A stretch of DNA of 64,000 nucleotides from assembly GCA_035578155.1 (NCBI GenBank), contig JAPWDM010000021.1, forward strand, positions 62,001-126,000, given 5' to 3'. Positions 1 through 9,906 of this stretch are shown here, one piece after another. The DNA comes from Brachynemurus nebulosus (Eukaryota > Arthropoda > Insecta > Neuroptera > Myrmeleontidae). Position numbers and translations under genes: made by a program. The notes below the pieces were generated by a model. The model searched no databases. It had not been told where the DNA came from and saw only the letters and a program-made list of their open reading frames with translations. The stretch's first letter is position 1; each line of letters begins with the position of its first letter.

Positions 1-635
1 TTATATAGAATAGTCCAGAAGTTTTTAATGTCCTTAGCTTCGTTTAGATATAATTCACACTAGTTCTTAAATGTATTATTATGTAGCAATGCGAAATTTT
101 TGTTAGACCTAAAATGGGCTTTAAACAAAAAGAGAGCATTAGCTAAATATTATTGAATAAAATTTTGTTCCTACCTATTTAGATTATTTACGACACATGC
201 CATGATTCACCGCAACAAAAATACATAAATTATTGCAAGTTAAAGGTTTTGAGATCACGATATTGGTTGTTTTACTGAATATATTTTTTTTAAGGATTTA
301 TTTAGGATACATATTTAAAACATCACATATTATATTCATTGACAATACATACTACGAAATAATGTCTAGAGAATGTGGATGTCTCTATATACAAATAATA
401 CGATGTGTGATAACTGACGAGGGTAGATTTTTGTGTGAAATATTTTAAGTGTTTTCCATTTTTTACTAAATTATACTTTATTTTGGTTTAACTATATTAT
501 TTGAAAATAAAATGGTACGTCAGTTTGGTATAAATCAGTTGACTGCACAGTTGATAATTATTATATTTTTAGTTGAAATTTTTGAATTTGGCTTGTTATT
601 ATTAATATAATTTTTTAAATAATTCAAACTTGAAT
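1..635. other. AT-rich stretch without a recognisable gene
   Basis: Only short ORFs with no family resemblance on either strand. No TIR, LTR or tRNA signature seen. Confidence 0.5.
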
Positions 636-1082
636 ATGTGTTCAGTATGTATTCATTTGTTTGATATCGGGAATTGTTCAGAAGAAAATGAGTTTAAGAA
701 AATTAGTGAAATGGCCAGAAAAGATTTTCAGTTATTGTTATTAAGAACAAATATATAACGCAACTATTTGCGAGAAGTGTGCAAAAATCATTACAAAAAA
801 TATTTAGTTAATTATGCTAATAACCAAAGACTTTGTTGCAATCCACTAAGGTTACATGAGGGAAAAAAAGTGCGAACAAGTTTGAGAGAAATTTCATTAG
901 ATTTTGTAAAAAAACATAAGGAAAATATAAATCTTATTCCTGGAAGCAAATTGTGCACAAAATGTAGAATAATAATTTCAAAACGAATTCCCTTAAATGA
1001 TCCAGAGAGAGATTCAGTTGAAAATCTGTCCTATAACAAAATGCTGTGTATGAGATTTTTATTAATTAATACAACAATTTAA
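636..1082 (+). pseudogene. Cys-rich putative zinc-binding ORF with one in-frame stop
   Basis: Reading from the ATG at 636 gives about 148 codons with a single TAA at 756-758. The same frame continues to the stop at 1080-1082. The product has paired cysteines near the start (CSVC), then CKNH, a central QRLCCNPL and a terminal KLCTKC pair, spaced like a treble-clef or zinc-binding domain. Similar Cys-rich domains recur in uncharacterised multi-copy arthropod proteins; that resemblance is from memory and not tested. The protein is basic and soluble with no membrane segment. The ORF runs up to the outer edge of the neighbouring minus-strand LTR remnant. It could be an exon whose apparent stop lies in an unrecognised intron, or a decayed transposon accessory gene. 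Confidence 0.45.
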
Positions 1083-1274
1083 TAATATCAAATAGACCTT
1101 TATTAATTTTTGTATAAATCAGTTACAGCTATGAAACTAACAAAGGAAGGTCGTGAATGTAGTAGTGAACAATCTCTATTATTATATATCTCTATGCAAT
1201 ATGACGTATTGACTGCGTTCAGAATATTCTGCGAATGTCGTATTAGGCATGTTCAGAAACTCTAGGGTCTAACA
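1083..1274 (-). repeat. 3' LTR remnant of a Mag-like Ty3/gypsy element
   Basis: On the minus strand the LTR-like sequence starts TGTTAGACCC at 1274, immediately after a polypurine tract (CGAGGGAGAG, 1275-1284). It contains an AATAAA-type signal near 1100. The outer end is not certain and no matching 5' LTR is in the window. Confidence 0.6.
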
Positions 1275-1292
1275 CTCTCCCTCGTTATTAAT

Positions 1293-2451
1293 TCAAAGGT
1301 CCAATCGGTTTGGTTCCCTTCTAATTCTAGTGCTTCGACGTGGTTCCACTATGGCTGGTGTCGATCTATGAAGTAGCATAGTAGGAGTCTCCGAAGGCGG
1401 TAGTCATTGTAGGTTTAGGTGTTTCTGAACTTCTTATTACAGGTAAAATATTTTCTGGCTTGTTGACTTCAGGGCTCAGCCCGGGTGGTGAATATTCACT
1501 TCTTGTGAGGCTTTCTTTTGCAGGTATTTTTGGTGCATGTAAATTTTCCTATAGATCTCTTGTTTTTAACAGGTAAGTATTTGGTATCTTATTGTTATCG
1601 CTGCTGCATGCAATTCCTATGATTTGATTTACGTGTCATTGGTGTATTCTTCCATCCACGTCCACCTCGTAATGTAGTTTTCCTTTCCTATTTATTATTT
1701 TCCCAAATTTCCATTTGTTGCTGTCGTACATTCTAATCTGAACTCTCGCTCCTCTTTGGAACTCTTTATTTATCACTATCTCCTCATTGCTGTAATCTTT
1801 TTTCTCTTCTCTTCTTTTTACTAAGTCAATCCTTGTTCTGTATATTCTTTTGTACATCATTTCTCCTGGACTTAATCCCGTAGCATTGTTAGGTGTTTTT
1901 CTGTACATCATTAAAAATCTTTGTAGTTTCTCTTGTACTGAACCTTCTTCATTAACCATGGCTTTAAGTTTATTCTTCACCGTCTGTACATATCTTTCTG
2001 CTTGTCCATTGGAGGAAGGATGAAATAGTGCTGTAAATTTTGCCTGAATCCCATTTTCTTTTAAGAATCTTCGCATTTCTTCTGATCTAAATTGTCTTCC
2101 ATTGTCAGAAACTTGAGTTATTGGTAAACCAAATGTGGTGTACAGCTTCTTTAGAATGTTAATAGTTGCTGTAGTTATAATAGAATTTGTTGGAATGACC
2201 TCTAACCATTTAGTGTAGGCGTCTACTGCAATCAGAAAATATTGGTTCATGAATGGTCCAGCATAGTCGATATGAATACGACTCCAAGTACGACTCTTTT
2301 GGCGATTTCCAACTTGTATAGGTACTTTAGCAGGGTTCTTCTGCATCAAACAGCATTCCTTGCACCGTTTCACCACATTTTCTATATTTGTGTCAATATT
2401 CTTCCACCAGTAGGTATGGGGCCACTTGAACATGGGAAAATTTTTATGCAA
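1293..2451 (-). pseudogene. pol: Mag-like Ty3/gypsy pol C-terminus (integrase)
   Basis: This is the integrase end of a retrotransposon polyprotein. The part of the zinc-binding domain still present has the CKECC pair. The catalytic core follows with D in HIDYAGPF, D in VSDNGRQF and E in NGQAERYVQ, so the DDE triad is intact. The C-terminal barrel ends KWKFGKIINRKGKLHYEV. An in-frame TGA lies at 1636-1638, but the same frame stays open to 1293. It ends in an Arg-rich tail (RRSTRIRR...NRLDL) that is the usual terminus of insect K02A2.6-like pol genes, and the polypurine tract follows directly. Protease, RT and RNase H are missing because the copy is truncated at about 2,455. Confidence 0.85.
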
Positions 2452-3060
2452 ATGAGCTAATTAATTATTCAATTTTTGGTAATTGGCCTGGGCCAAATTT
2501 TGGGAGTTTTTGACCTCTAATTTTGGTCTTGTCCGATTTTGGTGATTTTTCAAGTTTTGGCAGTTGGCCCGTTGACCTTGAAGTCATTGACCTTTTTTTT
2601 GGGATATATAAATTTCACGAAGAATTTTTTCAACCTTCTCCCAAATTGCGTGGACTAGCTTTATAGAAGGATGGACATAATGAAACCAATATCTTCTATT
2701 TCATAGCTTTTCTTTATTAAAATTGCCAAAATATTTTCGATATGTTTAATATCATCTTCAGTGGCTAATTAGTAGCCACTGAAGATGATATTAAACATAT
2801 CGAAAATATTTTGGCAATTTTAATAAAGAAAAGCTATGAAATAGAAGATATTGGTTTCATTATGTCCATCCTTCTATAAAGCTAGTCCACGCAATTTGGG
2901 AGAAGGTTGAAAAAATTCTTCATTGACCTTTATTTTGGCAATTTTTACAATTGGCCCTATGGATCCTAATTTTGACAATTTTGGTACTTTTTGACATTCT
3001 AATTTTGGTGGTTATTCGAATTTTTGGAATTAACCCACCACGCATCATTTTGTTGAGTAT
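2452..3060. repeat. TTTTGG-rich degenerate repeat tract
   Basis: Both sides of the palindrome (2,452-2,618 and 2,922-3,060) are built of degenerate phrases such as AATTTTGG, TTGACC and TTGGCC. The palindrome sits within this low-complexity tract. A similar phrase in inverted orientation recurs near 60,085-60,150. Confidence 0.5.
2619..2921. repeat. Perfect inverted repeat, arms 149 bp, 5-nt loop
   Basis: Positions 2619-2767 and 2773-2921 are exact reverse complements around ATTAG. No mismatch was found on reading through both arms. It could be a fold-back element, a head-to-head insertion of a short retroelement end, or an assembly or cloning palindrome. Confidence 0.9.
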
Positions 3061-3103
3061 ATTTCTCAGTAATGGTGTTCAAATTAAATAAAATGCTGTC
3101 AGT

Positions 3104-3169
3104 TGATGGATTCGATCACGGCTCTTTTTGCTTACGACGCGGTGATGTTAACCGTTGCTCTACGGCACC
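3104..3169 (-). repeat. tRNA-like SINE remnant
   Basis: On the minus strand an A-box-like stretch (TAGAGCAACGGTTAACA) is followed about 30 nt later by a B-box-like TGATCGAATCC. The T-arm cannot pair properly and no acceptor stem forms, so this is a tRNA-derived SINE head or tRNA pseudogene, not a functional tRNA. Confidence 0.35.
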
Positions 3170-3645
3170 TATTGACAATGTATGCGTTAAATGTGCTAGG
3201 TATTCTACACACGAGCGCATGACAGTTGGTTGATCATGTGATATGTGAGTGTGCTGATAGAAAATTTTCCAACTAATTATAAATTCATATATGCATGAAC
3301 GATTAATGTTGTTTTCTTACTTCTAAGAAAAATTTCCATGGTCATATGTAGAAAAAAATTTTTCGATTGCATCATTTTACCTTGGTTATGTAGGCTAGGT
3401 GTAACTCGGCCACATGATTTTCTAGAACAATTACTGGAAAATTCTTGTTTTGTGATCACATGTCTAAATAACGTGACTTTTCTCTATATAAACTCTCCAT
3501 TACTTACAAATTTTATAGTTATCTCCAAAACTCATCAGTTGTTTTTATCAGTTTAATTATTGTGAAAAATTTAATTTAATCACATTGAAATATGTATATC
3601 CTTTATGAAATGAACAAAAAAAAGTAAAGGAAAAGCGTATGAATA
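3170..3645. other. No recognisable gene
   Basis: Short ORFs on both strands overlap here with no family signature. No terminal repeats recognised. Confidence 0.4.
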
Positions 3646-3649
3646 GAGT

Positions 3650-3775
3650 TTCTACTGCGGTGGTAGCGGTGGTGGGACTTGCGGCGGTGGTGATTGCGGG
3701 GGCTGAGGCTGTGGAAGCTGAGGCTGTGGCGGCTGAGGCTGCGGCGGCGGCGGCGGTTTCGACGGTGGCAGTAAT
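3650..3775. repeat. G-rich 15-bp tandem repeat
   Basis: A GC-rich island of imperfect 15-bp units (GCTGAGGCTGTGGCG-like) and GGCGGT triplets. It opens long Ala/Val-rich ORFs on both strands and a Gly/Cys-rich third frame broken by TGA. These are composition effects and do not show a gene. Confidence 0.7.
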
Positions 3776-3787
3776 GGTGGGTGTCTT

Positions 3788-3856
3788 AAGAGTTTCTATC
3801 AACAATCAAACTCTGACAACAATTGCAAATCACTTACAATACAAATGTGCTGTTTA
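3788..3856. repeat. 69-bp dispersed repeat, copy 1
   Basis: Matches 5265-5333 over 69 bp with few differences. Contains a small hairpin (GAGTTT...AAACTC) followed by a conserved ACAATACAA(A/G)TGTGCTGTTTA end. Confidence 0.7.
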
Positions 3857-5264
3857 AATATTTTTAAATATACTTTACAAGAAGAATATTACTAAGCAAT
3901 TAAAAACCACATTTTTAAAATTTGTCGATAAATATAAATGCAATAAATATTTTTGTAGTACAGAAATATTTATGAACTGCATATGTGACATTTAAAAAAA
4001 TTACTGTGAATTGCGTGGCGCTGCTGCTATTCTCAAACGATGCTATAGAGGTGATGTGAATTTTAACCAGGACAGGTGAAACACCCAAGAACAACGCCCC
4101 TTTGTGTGTTGTGATGGGCCGTGGAAGGCTTAAACGTAAACACGGACTGAATGGTAACGACTAGGTTGTTTCGCCGGTCTGTCTTTACTCGAGGAGACGA
4201 TGTGGAACGCCACCAATTAGCAAGCCATTAGTTGTTTGGATGTGTTGTGTGTATGTAGTCTGGTGTTGATTGATTTAAATTCTTTTTTTTTTATGTGTGG
4301 TTGGTATATAGCAATTTTGTATTTTAATGTAATTATTATTTATTCTATTATTACATTATCTATTTTCGTCATTAGTTTGTAGTTTGTTTAGTATTATTCT
4401 TGTTATCGTTAGTGTTAAGTTGTTTAACGTGTGTAGTCAGTTTATTGTAGATTCTTAATACTGTTTAATGTGTGTTTTGGTGATTGTGATACGTGGTGGT
4501 TGATGGCGTTCCTCATTCAGGTCGGTACGTTTATCTGAAGCTCGTTTTTTTTCTCCAAATAAATTGAAATTATAACGCAATTCGTAGATTATTTTTATGA
4601 GTTTCTCGATTGATATCGTTCGCGTTCCATTAACATTTAATTTTAATTGTCCATTATTTTATACTTTAAAAGTCGTTAACTGAACAATGAAATAAGAAAG
4701 ATAAAATGAATCAGAAGACTTATTTTATTGTAAAATTTTGTTATTCCACTTAGAATTCCTTTTGTTGTAAATTACGAATGAGAAATATCCACTCGCGGAT
4801 TTAATAGCGATTATTGAACTATCTACCACACCCCTTTTTTCTTTGTTCGAAAAACTATTAACTATCGTCGGATCATCGATATGGATCATCTAATGACCAG
4901 TACAAGAATGTTCGAATTTTTTTGTTATCTAATAGAAGGTTCTAGTAACTAAAATGGTAAATTCTGGCGCGAAAGGGTTTATTGTATTAACTCCGACGAT
5001 TCCTATTATTCATGGTTTTGATATCAATCGAGTGACACATATGAAAATACAGAGTGTACCAGACGTAGCACAGATAAAAGGTGGCTCATTCTTTTTTATT
5101 TTTTTGAATAAATATGTTTAGATATGTATACCGTTTTAACATTTATTTCTATATTTATTTATTTATTATGTTTGCAAATTAAGTTTTAGTGAGTGACATT
5201 TTATAATGTCACACATAAAAATTACGTATTTTAAAAATTGTACCCTAAAACTATACTATTGCGC
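3857..5264. other. Non-coding, unexplained
   Basis: No ORF of note. A somewhat GC-richer patch at about 4,010-4,250 stands out from the AT-rich surroundings, but I see no tRNA, rRNA or coding signal in it. Confidence 0.4.
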
Positions 5265-5333
5265 AAGAGTTTTTATCAACAATCAAACTCTTATAATAAT
5301 TGCAAATCAGTTACAATACAAGTGTGCTGTTTA
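5265..5333. repeat. 69-bp dispersed repeat, copy 2
   Basis: Second copy of the 3788-3856 repeat, same orientation, 1.4 kb away. Flanking sequence differs on both sides. Confidence 0.7.
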
Positions 5334-5867
5334 CCTAAACATCTGACTTGTTCTGATGTAAAATGATTGTTGACATATGTAGCTACGCTATATTAGCTAC
5401 ACTACGTACCGATATCGTGGTCAAGAAGTACTTTCACTTATTATAAAAGTTGAAGTGTTTATGTTAAATTCAGATATTAAAATTCATATCGTTCATTATA
5501 ATTACTTGTTTTTTGAATGTTAATTTTTATTACTTATAGATAATTACTTGTTTTATTAATGTTAAATTTTATTACTTAAACAAGTGTTTTTTTAACAACA
5601 ACAACTGTATATGTATCACCACCGTGGCGCGACATTCACTAAACTGTGTCATCACCATTCAATAGTTCATACTATAGTCAATATATGTATTATGTCGTTT
5701 TGTTACGCCTTTATTACACAATGTTAGCAAGTTTTCGAAATTTTTATAACAAGTTGAAAATACTTGACCGAATTTTATAAAATAATATTAATTACCAATG
5801 TATGTTTTTAATTGAATGGCAAAAATTTTTCTATTTCATTAAATATTCATGTTGAAATTTTTATAGC

Positions 5868-5871
<4 letters not shown>
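5334..5871. other. AT-rich non-coding stretch
   Basis: No gene, terminal repeat or structured RNA recognised. Confidence 0.4.

Positions 5872-5956
<85 letters not shown>
5872..5956. repeat. (AT)n microsatellite
   Basis: Uninterrupted AT dinucleotides over about 85 bp. Confidence 0.95.
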
Positions 5957-5958
<2 letters not shown>

Positions 5959-6127
5959 CCGATTTTATTTTTTTATTAATTACAAATCTTAAGTACAAAT
6001 AATTATTCACATTTTTTATCCTTGCATTTTTTTATAAAATATTTTGCGGTGACATTATTCTTATGATTTGCAATTAAAATTAAAAGCACACACCTAAAGT
6101 GACCGTATTTTTCAGGTAACGTAAATT

Positions 6128-6200
6128 AAAAACACGTGTTTTTGTTTGTATATATAGTGCGCGGTAATCAAAGCAAAGCATTGTTTTATTCAATCGTTCC
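6128..6200 (+). promoter_or_regulatory. TATA promoter with CACGTG palindrome
   Basis: A perfect 16-bp palindrome AAAAACACGTGTTTTT (6128-6143) with an E-box core lies directly before a TATA box (GTATATATAG, about 6148-6157). A CCAGT initiator-like site follows at about 6,200. It is correctly placed to drive the PolB gene, with a probable 5'-UTR intron (GTAAGT at about 6,243, TTTTACAG ending at 6,367). Confidence 0.5.
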
Positions 6201-6370
6201 AGTTGTGAGCGTCGGAGCAATTAGCAAAGAAAATTTAACTTTGTAAGTATAAAATTATTTTTAATTTCTCAGTTTTGTAAATTTCAAACCACAGTTTTAT
6301 TTTGAAAAAGTGTTAAAACATATTTTTTATATTATAAAACTGATTTTAAGTAAACATAATTTTACAGAAA

Positions 6371-6457
6371 ATGTCTTATTATCATTCTAATGATTTTATT
6401 CAAAGTGTTCGTGATGAAAATAAAGAAATTAAAAGTTTAGAATTTATGTGGTGGTAA
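6371..6457 (+). CDS. Short ORF before PolB, possible first coding exon
   Basis: The ATG lies 3 nt after a good splice acceptor (TTTTACAG). The 28-codon ORF is Asp/Glu/Lys/Asn-rich and ends at TAA inside a GGTAAAT sequence that could be a splice donor. Another acceptor (TTTTTTTACAG) lies ahead of the PolB frame at about 6,567. I could not make the exon phases join without a stop, so the connection to PolB is unproven. Confidence 0.3.
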   Translation: MSYYHSNDFIQSVRDENKEIKSLEFMWW

Positions 6458-6512
6458 ATATAATTTTTACAAATTTTAAATCATCAACTTAAAAATGTAA
6501 TTTTTAAGGAAA

Positions 6513-7150
6513 TTGTGTTTGGGACAATTATTTGATAAAAATAATCCAACAATACCTTTTTTTACAGAGGAATCAAATACATCGTTCGAGGCCGATTTAT
6601 TGTTTGCGTGCTGGTTCGAGTTAATAATGGAGTTAAACGAAAATAACGACATAAATGGGTCTGGTAGTGAAAGAACGTCACAAGACATGCCAGAATTATT
6701 AAACGGAGTGGATAATGAAGAAATACCGCTGGATGTTTTAGAAGAATTGTTGGTAGGTATACCTATGATTGCAGATGAATTGATCAACGATACACCTATG
6801 ACCGAAAATGATTCCGATTCAATTGAAAATTTTGAAATTGTGCTCGAAGAAAATTCGAGGTTGCGTCCAGATGAATCAATCAACGATATCTCTATGGCTG
6901 AAATTGATTCCAATGCGATGGAAAAATTTGAAATCGTGTCCGAAAATAATACGAGGGTGCGTCGGTTTAATTTAAACGGTCGCAGTATTGTATTTAAAAT
7001 TAAGGAAGCATCCGAAAATAAAGATGCATTGGCGTGGGTAAAACAAGGTGTTAACGAAATTATACAGCGTATTACAAAGGACGCTGAAGCGGAGGATAAG
7101 ATAGGGCTTACGTTTACAAGCGTCAATTTTGCGAAAGGACCCGTGTGGCG
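6513..7150 (+). pseudogene. Protein-primed DNA polymerase B, N-terminal part
   Basis: An acidic N-terminal half (two diverged internal repeats containing DELINDTPM and DESINDISM) is followed by a conserved block with RSIVFKIKEA and GLTFTSVNFAKGPVW. This is the N-terminal signature of the family B polymerases abundant in insect Maverick/Polinton- or bidnavirus-like elements. The frame stays open to 7196, but similarity stops after KGPVW at about 7,150, where an insertion begins. The gene resumes at about 10,796. Polymerases of this family replicate linear DNA using a terminal protein primer. This copy cannot make a complete enzyme. Confidence 0.75.
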
Positions 7151-8946
7151 TTGTATCACAACACACATTAAAATTTTCATAACTATTGAATTTTGATAAA
7201 AAAAATATATAAAATCAAAAAAATACAAAATCAACACACAGAGCCATCTGTTGAGGAACTTATCTAATTCTCTACAGAGACCTGAAATGAAAAATCGGTT
7301 TGCACATAGAATGAATAGTTGCGTGTTTCAAAAATCTTTTATTGTTCAATTGAAAAAACTTGTTTACAAAAAAACATTTATTTTTAATTATATAATTTAC
7401 TGTATGAAACATCTAGAATTTTTATAAACAGAACGAAAGTTAAACATCGCTTTATCAAAATTCGCTCTCTTTTAATTCATCCACCGAGGAAGAAACATCT
7501 TCTAACGGAACTTAAAAAGTCGATTCGAATTTTAACTTTTGTCCTGCACATTCGAATTTTTGTATTATTGTGGAACAATTTTCAACGATTATTGTAACAT
7601 TTTACTTTCATTGTAAAAATAACTGTTTGTGAAATTTGAAATTGGATTTATAACCACTGGAGGATTTATATTTCAAAATTAAAATATTGGAGAAACGAAT
7701 TGTCGATTTTTTTTTATTTATTTAATTCGTTTTAAACATTGAGCCCTATCCTTGGACGGACTTGGGGAAAAGCCTCCGGAAGAATTTTTTTGAAATTTAT
7801 TGGTACTGCCGGACTCGTGGTTTTTAATCCTCGTGGCATTCCGCCCGAATAGTTAAGGCTCACACCACCACGGAAATTAATTGGTAAGTTGATTTATATT
7901 TTACGGGTTTTTACGTCGCCCTGAATCATTACCTACTGGTTCCAATTCCTTTCTGTACCCTCCAGCGTTTCTCATCCGCAAATTTCACTCAATTCAATCT
8001 GCCCGATCCAGACAAGAACTTTATTGAGTGGTTGGAATTTTATTTTCAACTCCTCCCTTTTGGCCAGTTTTTTTTTATTTTATTTTTTTTAACCCTTTGT
8101 CGACTAAAGGGAATCTGTCTTAACCATTAGTGGGGTACTTTGAATTCACGGCATAATTTTTATAAAATTTATGGGCCCAGCAACCTGCCATCTCTCGAAA
8201 TAGAAATTTGGAGTCCCACTACTGGTTGGCGGAGCGAAAAAACTACTGGATCCGTGTGTGCTAATTCCGCTCCCCAATAACCCCAAAGGGATTATTTGGC
8301 TATCACTACGCCACACGGCCAGTTTGGTAGCAGATTTCAATTTTTTATAGCCAAAATTGAGCGTGCAGATGTTCAAGTTTAATTTATATGCACATTTGGA
8401 TTTTCTTTAAAATATCAGTTAGTTGCAATATTTCCAAAAAATCCTTCATTACCTAAATTTTTTGTATTCTTAACAATTTTTTTTTTTTTTTTTAAAAAAT
8501 TGTCAACAATAAAGGCACTATTTTAAAATATATTATTTTTAAATTTTAAAATTAAAACTGGTAACGCTGTTTGTCTTAACAAACATTTCCTTTTTTGGTT
8601 AAAAATTTGTTTTGATATTAAAATTTTTATTTGCAATTGGATTACGTAACTTTCATTTGCACCTCAAGTTTTTTCTTGCTTGGATTGAAAAACATTTTAC
8701 ATGTTACGACATTATCGTTGTAACGTCTTTCGTGATTGCACAATAATACAATTTTTTAAGCTAGTAAAATTAATTTCAACCCCCCTTTCTTCATAAACTG
8801 ATTGTAATTGTTATCTGGCTATTTTCTTCTCTCTCTGGAACAAAAGATTACATTAGTACCCTAAAAGACAAAAAAAATAGATTTTTTTTCTTTTTTGGAA
8901 ACTTTTTCTGCTGTTTTCTTCTGTATTTTAGGATAAAAATTTATCA
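7151..8946 (+). mobile_element. Leader of the gag-bearing insertion
   Basis: Non-coding DNA between the PolB break and the gag ORF. The stretch at 7,740-8,350 is GC-richer and resembles an LTR-retrotransposon 5' leader, with a TTGGCGGAGCG sequence near 8,225 that could be a primer-binding site. A splice-acceptor-like CTGTATTTTAG precedes the gag ATG by about 15 nt. I could not find paired LTRs, so the outer limits of the insertion are only inferred from the PolB break. Confidence 0.4.
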
Positions 8947-9906
8947 ATGTTTCTGAGATCCACTAAAAAACGAGTTATGGAAAGTTCCAATTCTCAAACC
9001 GAGCCATCAAAAATAGTTAATCAACCGGATAGTAAACCAAACCCGGTGGTACAGGAATTCATAGATGTGGCCGCACAATCAACATCAATGCAACAACGAG
9101 AGGATCATTTTACAAACATGAATCGTGCCTCGACTCCACATAGAAATCATAATCAGCTGTTCTCAATGGGCGCACTAGAGACACCTCATCGCTCTAATTC
9201 AGAACCAGCAGCTGAAGGCGCAATTCACAATCCTCTTGGCGACATCAACATCCTTGCACAGAAGCTCGACAATTTGAATACATTTCAACACGATTTAGTG
9301 AAAATAGTGGATAAAGGTATTAATGCTTTAATAAATATAAATAAAAATAGTGAAAATTCTAAGTTTCTACCAAACATTGATGTAATCTTACAAAATATAC
9401 CACCAGATGTGGACGGTTCAGACCCGAACACTTTATTAAATTTCATAGTTGAAGTAGAAAAAATAGTACAGTTAAACTTGATTAATTTAGAAAATCTTTT
9501 AAAAGCACTTGCATTTTATTCAAAAGGTGAACTCAAAACAACTTTAGCAAATTGTGTGTTAACTCATAAAAATTGGTCAGACGTTAAAAATCTTTTATGG
9601 GGAACATTCACATTTCCGTTACAAGCTCACCGTTTACAGTTAGATAATATTTATCGTTCACAGCGAACTGATGAAAAACTTATAAATTTTATTTTGGACC
9701 TTGAACAAAAATCATTAGCTTTAAATTGTTTTGACGAAAACATTATTATCATACATGTTTTAGAAAGTGCTTCGCCAGTTTATCTAGAAAAGTTAACAAC
9801 TGTTGATATTTTACCAGCTCTTAATTCACTAAAACATCTAGCTAAGCGATTGGACGAATTTCAAAATCGAATCGACCCAAAATACGGCAGAATCAAACTC
9901 ATTTAA
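8947..9906 (+). CDS. gag: Retrotransposon gag-like protein, intact 319 codons
   Basis: This is an unbroken ORF. Residues 1-100 are Ser/Pro/Gln-rich and disordered. Residues 140-310 have the pattern of a Ty3/gypsy capsid (retrotrans_gag): NIPPDVDGSDPNTLLNF, then alternating helices with LKALAFYSKGEL, KNLLWGTF and YRSQRTDEKLINFILDLEQ. There is no CCHC zinc knuckle and the ORF ends soon after the capsid-like helices. Capsid proteins of this kind assemble virus-like particles around element RNA. No protease, RT or integrase follows except a faint DILIGSGTL-like frame near 10,100. It lies inside the PolB break, so it came in with the insertion. The intact frame in a decayed setting could mean recent insertion or a captured gag; the sequence alone does not decide. 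Confidence 0.65.
   Translation: MFLRSTKKRVMESSNSQTEPSKIVNQPDSKPNPVVQEFIDVAAQSTSMQQREDHFTNMNRASTPHRNHNQLFSMGALETPHRSNSEPAAEGAIHNPLGDINILAQKLDNLNTFQHDLVKIVDKGINALININKNSENSKFLPNIDVILQNIPPDVDGSDPNTLLNFIVEVEKIVQLNLINLENLLKALAFYSKGELKTTLANCVLTHKNWSDVKNLLWGTFTFPLQAHRLQLDNIYRSQRTDEKLINFILDLEQKSLALNCFDENIIIIHVLESASPVYLEKLTTVDILPALNSLKHLAKRLDEFQNRIDPKYGRIKLI

Noticed and set aside
3104..3169. Functional tRNA gene
   Set aside because: Box-like elements are present, but the T-stem and acceptor stem do not pair.
3557..3857. Long Ala/Val-rich ORFs on both strands
   Set aside because: They arise from a 15-bp G-rich tandem repeat read in both directions; the third frame has regular TGA codons. No coding evidence.
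6476..7237. 253-codon minus-strand ORF opposite PolB
   Set aside because: Mirror of the acidic PolB N-terminus; Ser/Asn/Ile-rich with no motif.
8146..8376. 76-codon minus-strand ORF in the gag leader
   Set aside because: No family resemblance; lies in what looks like non-coding leader.
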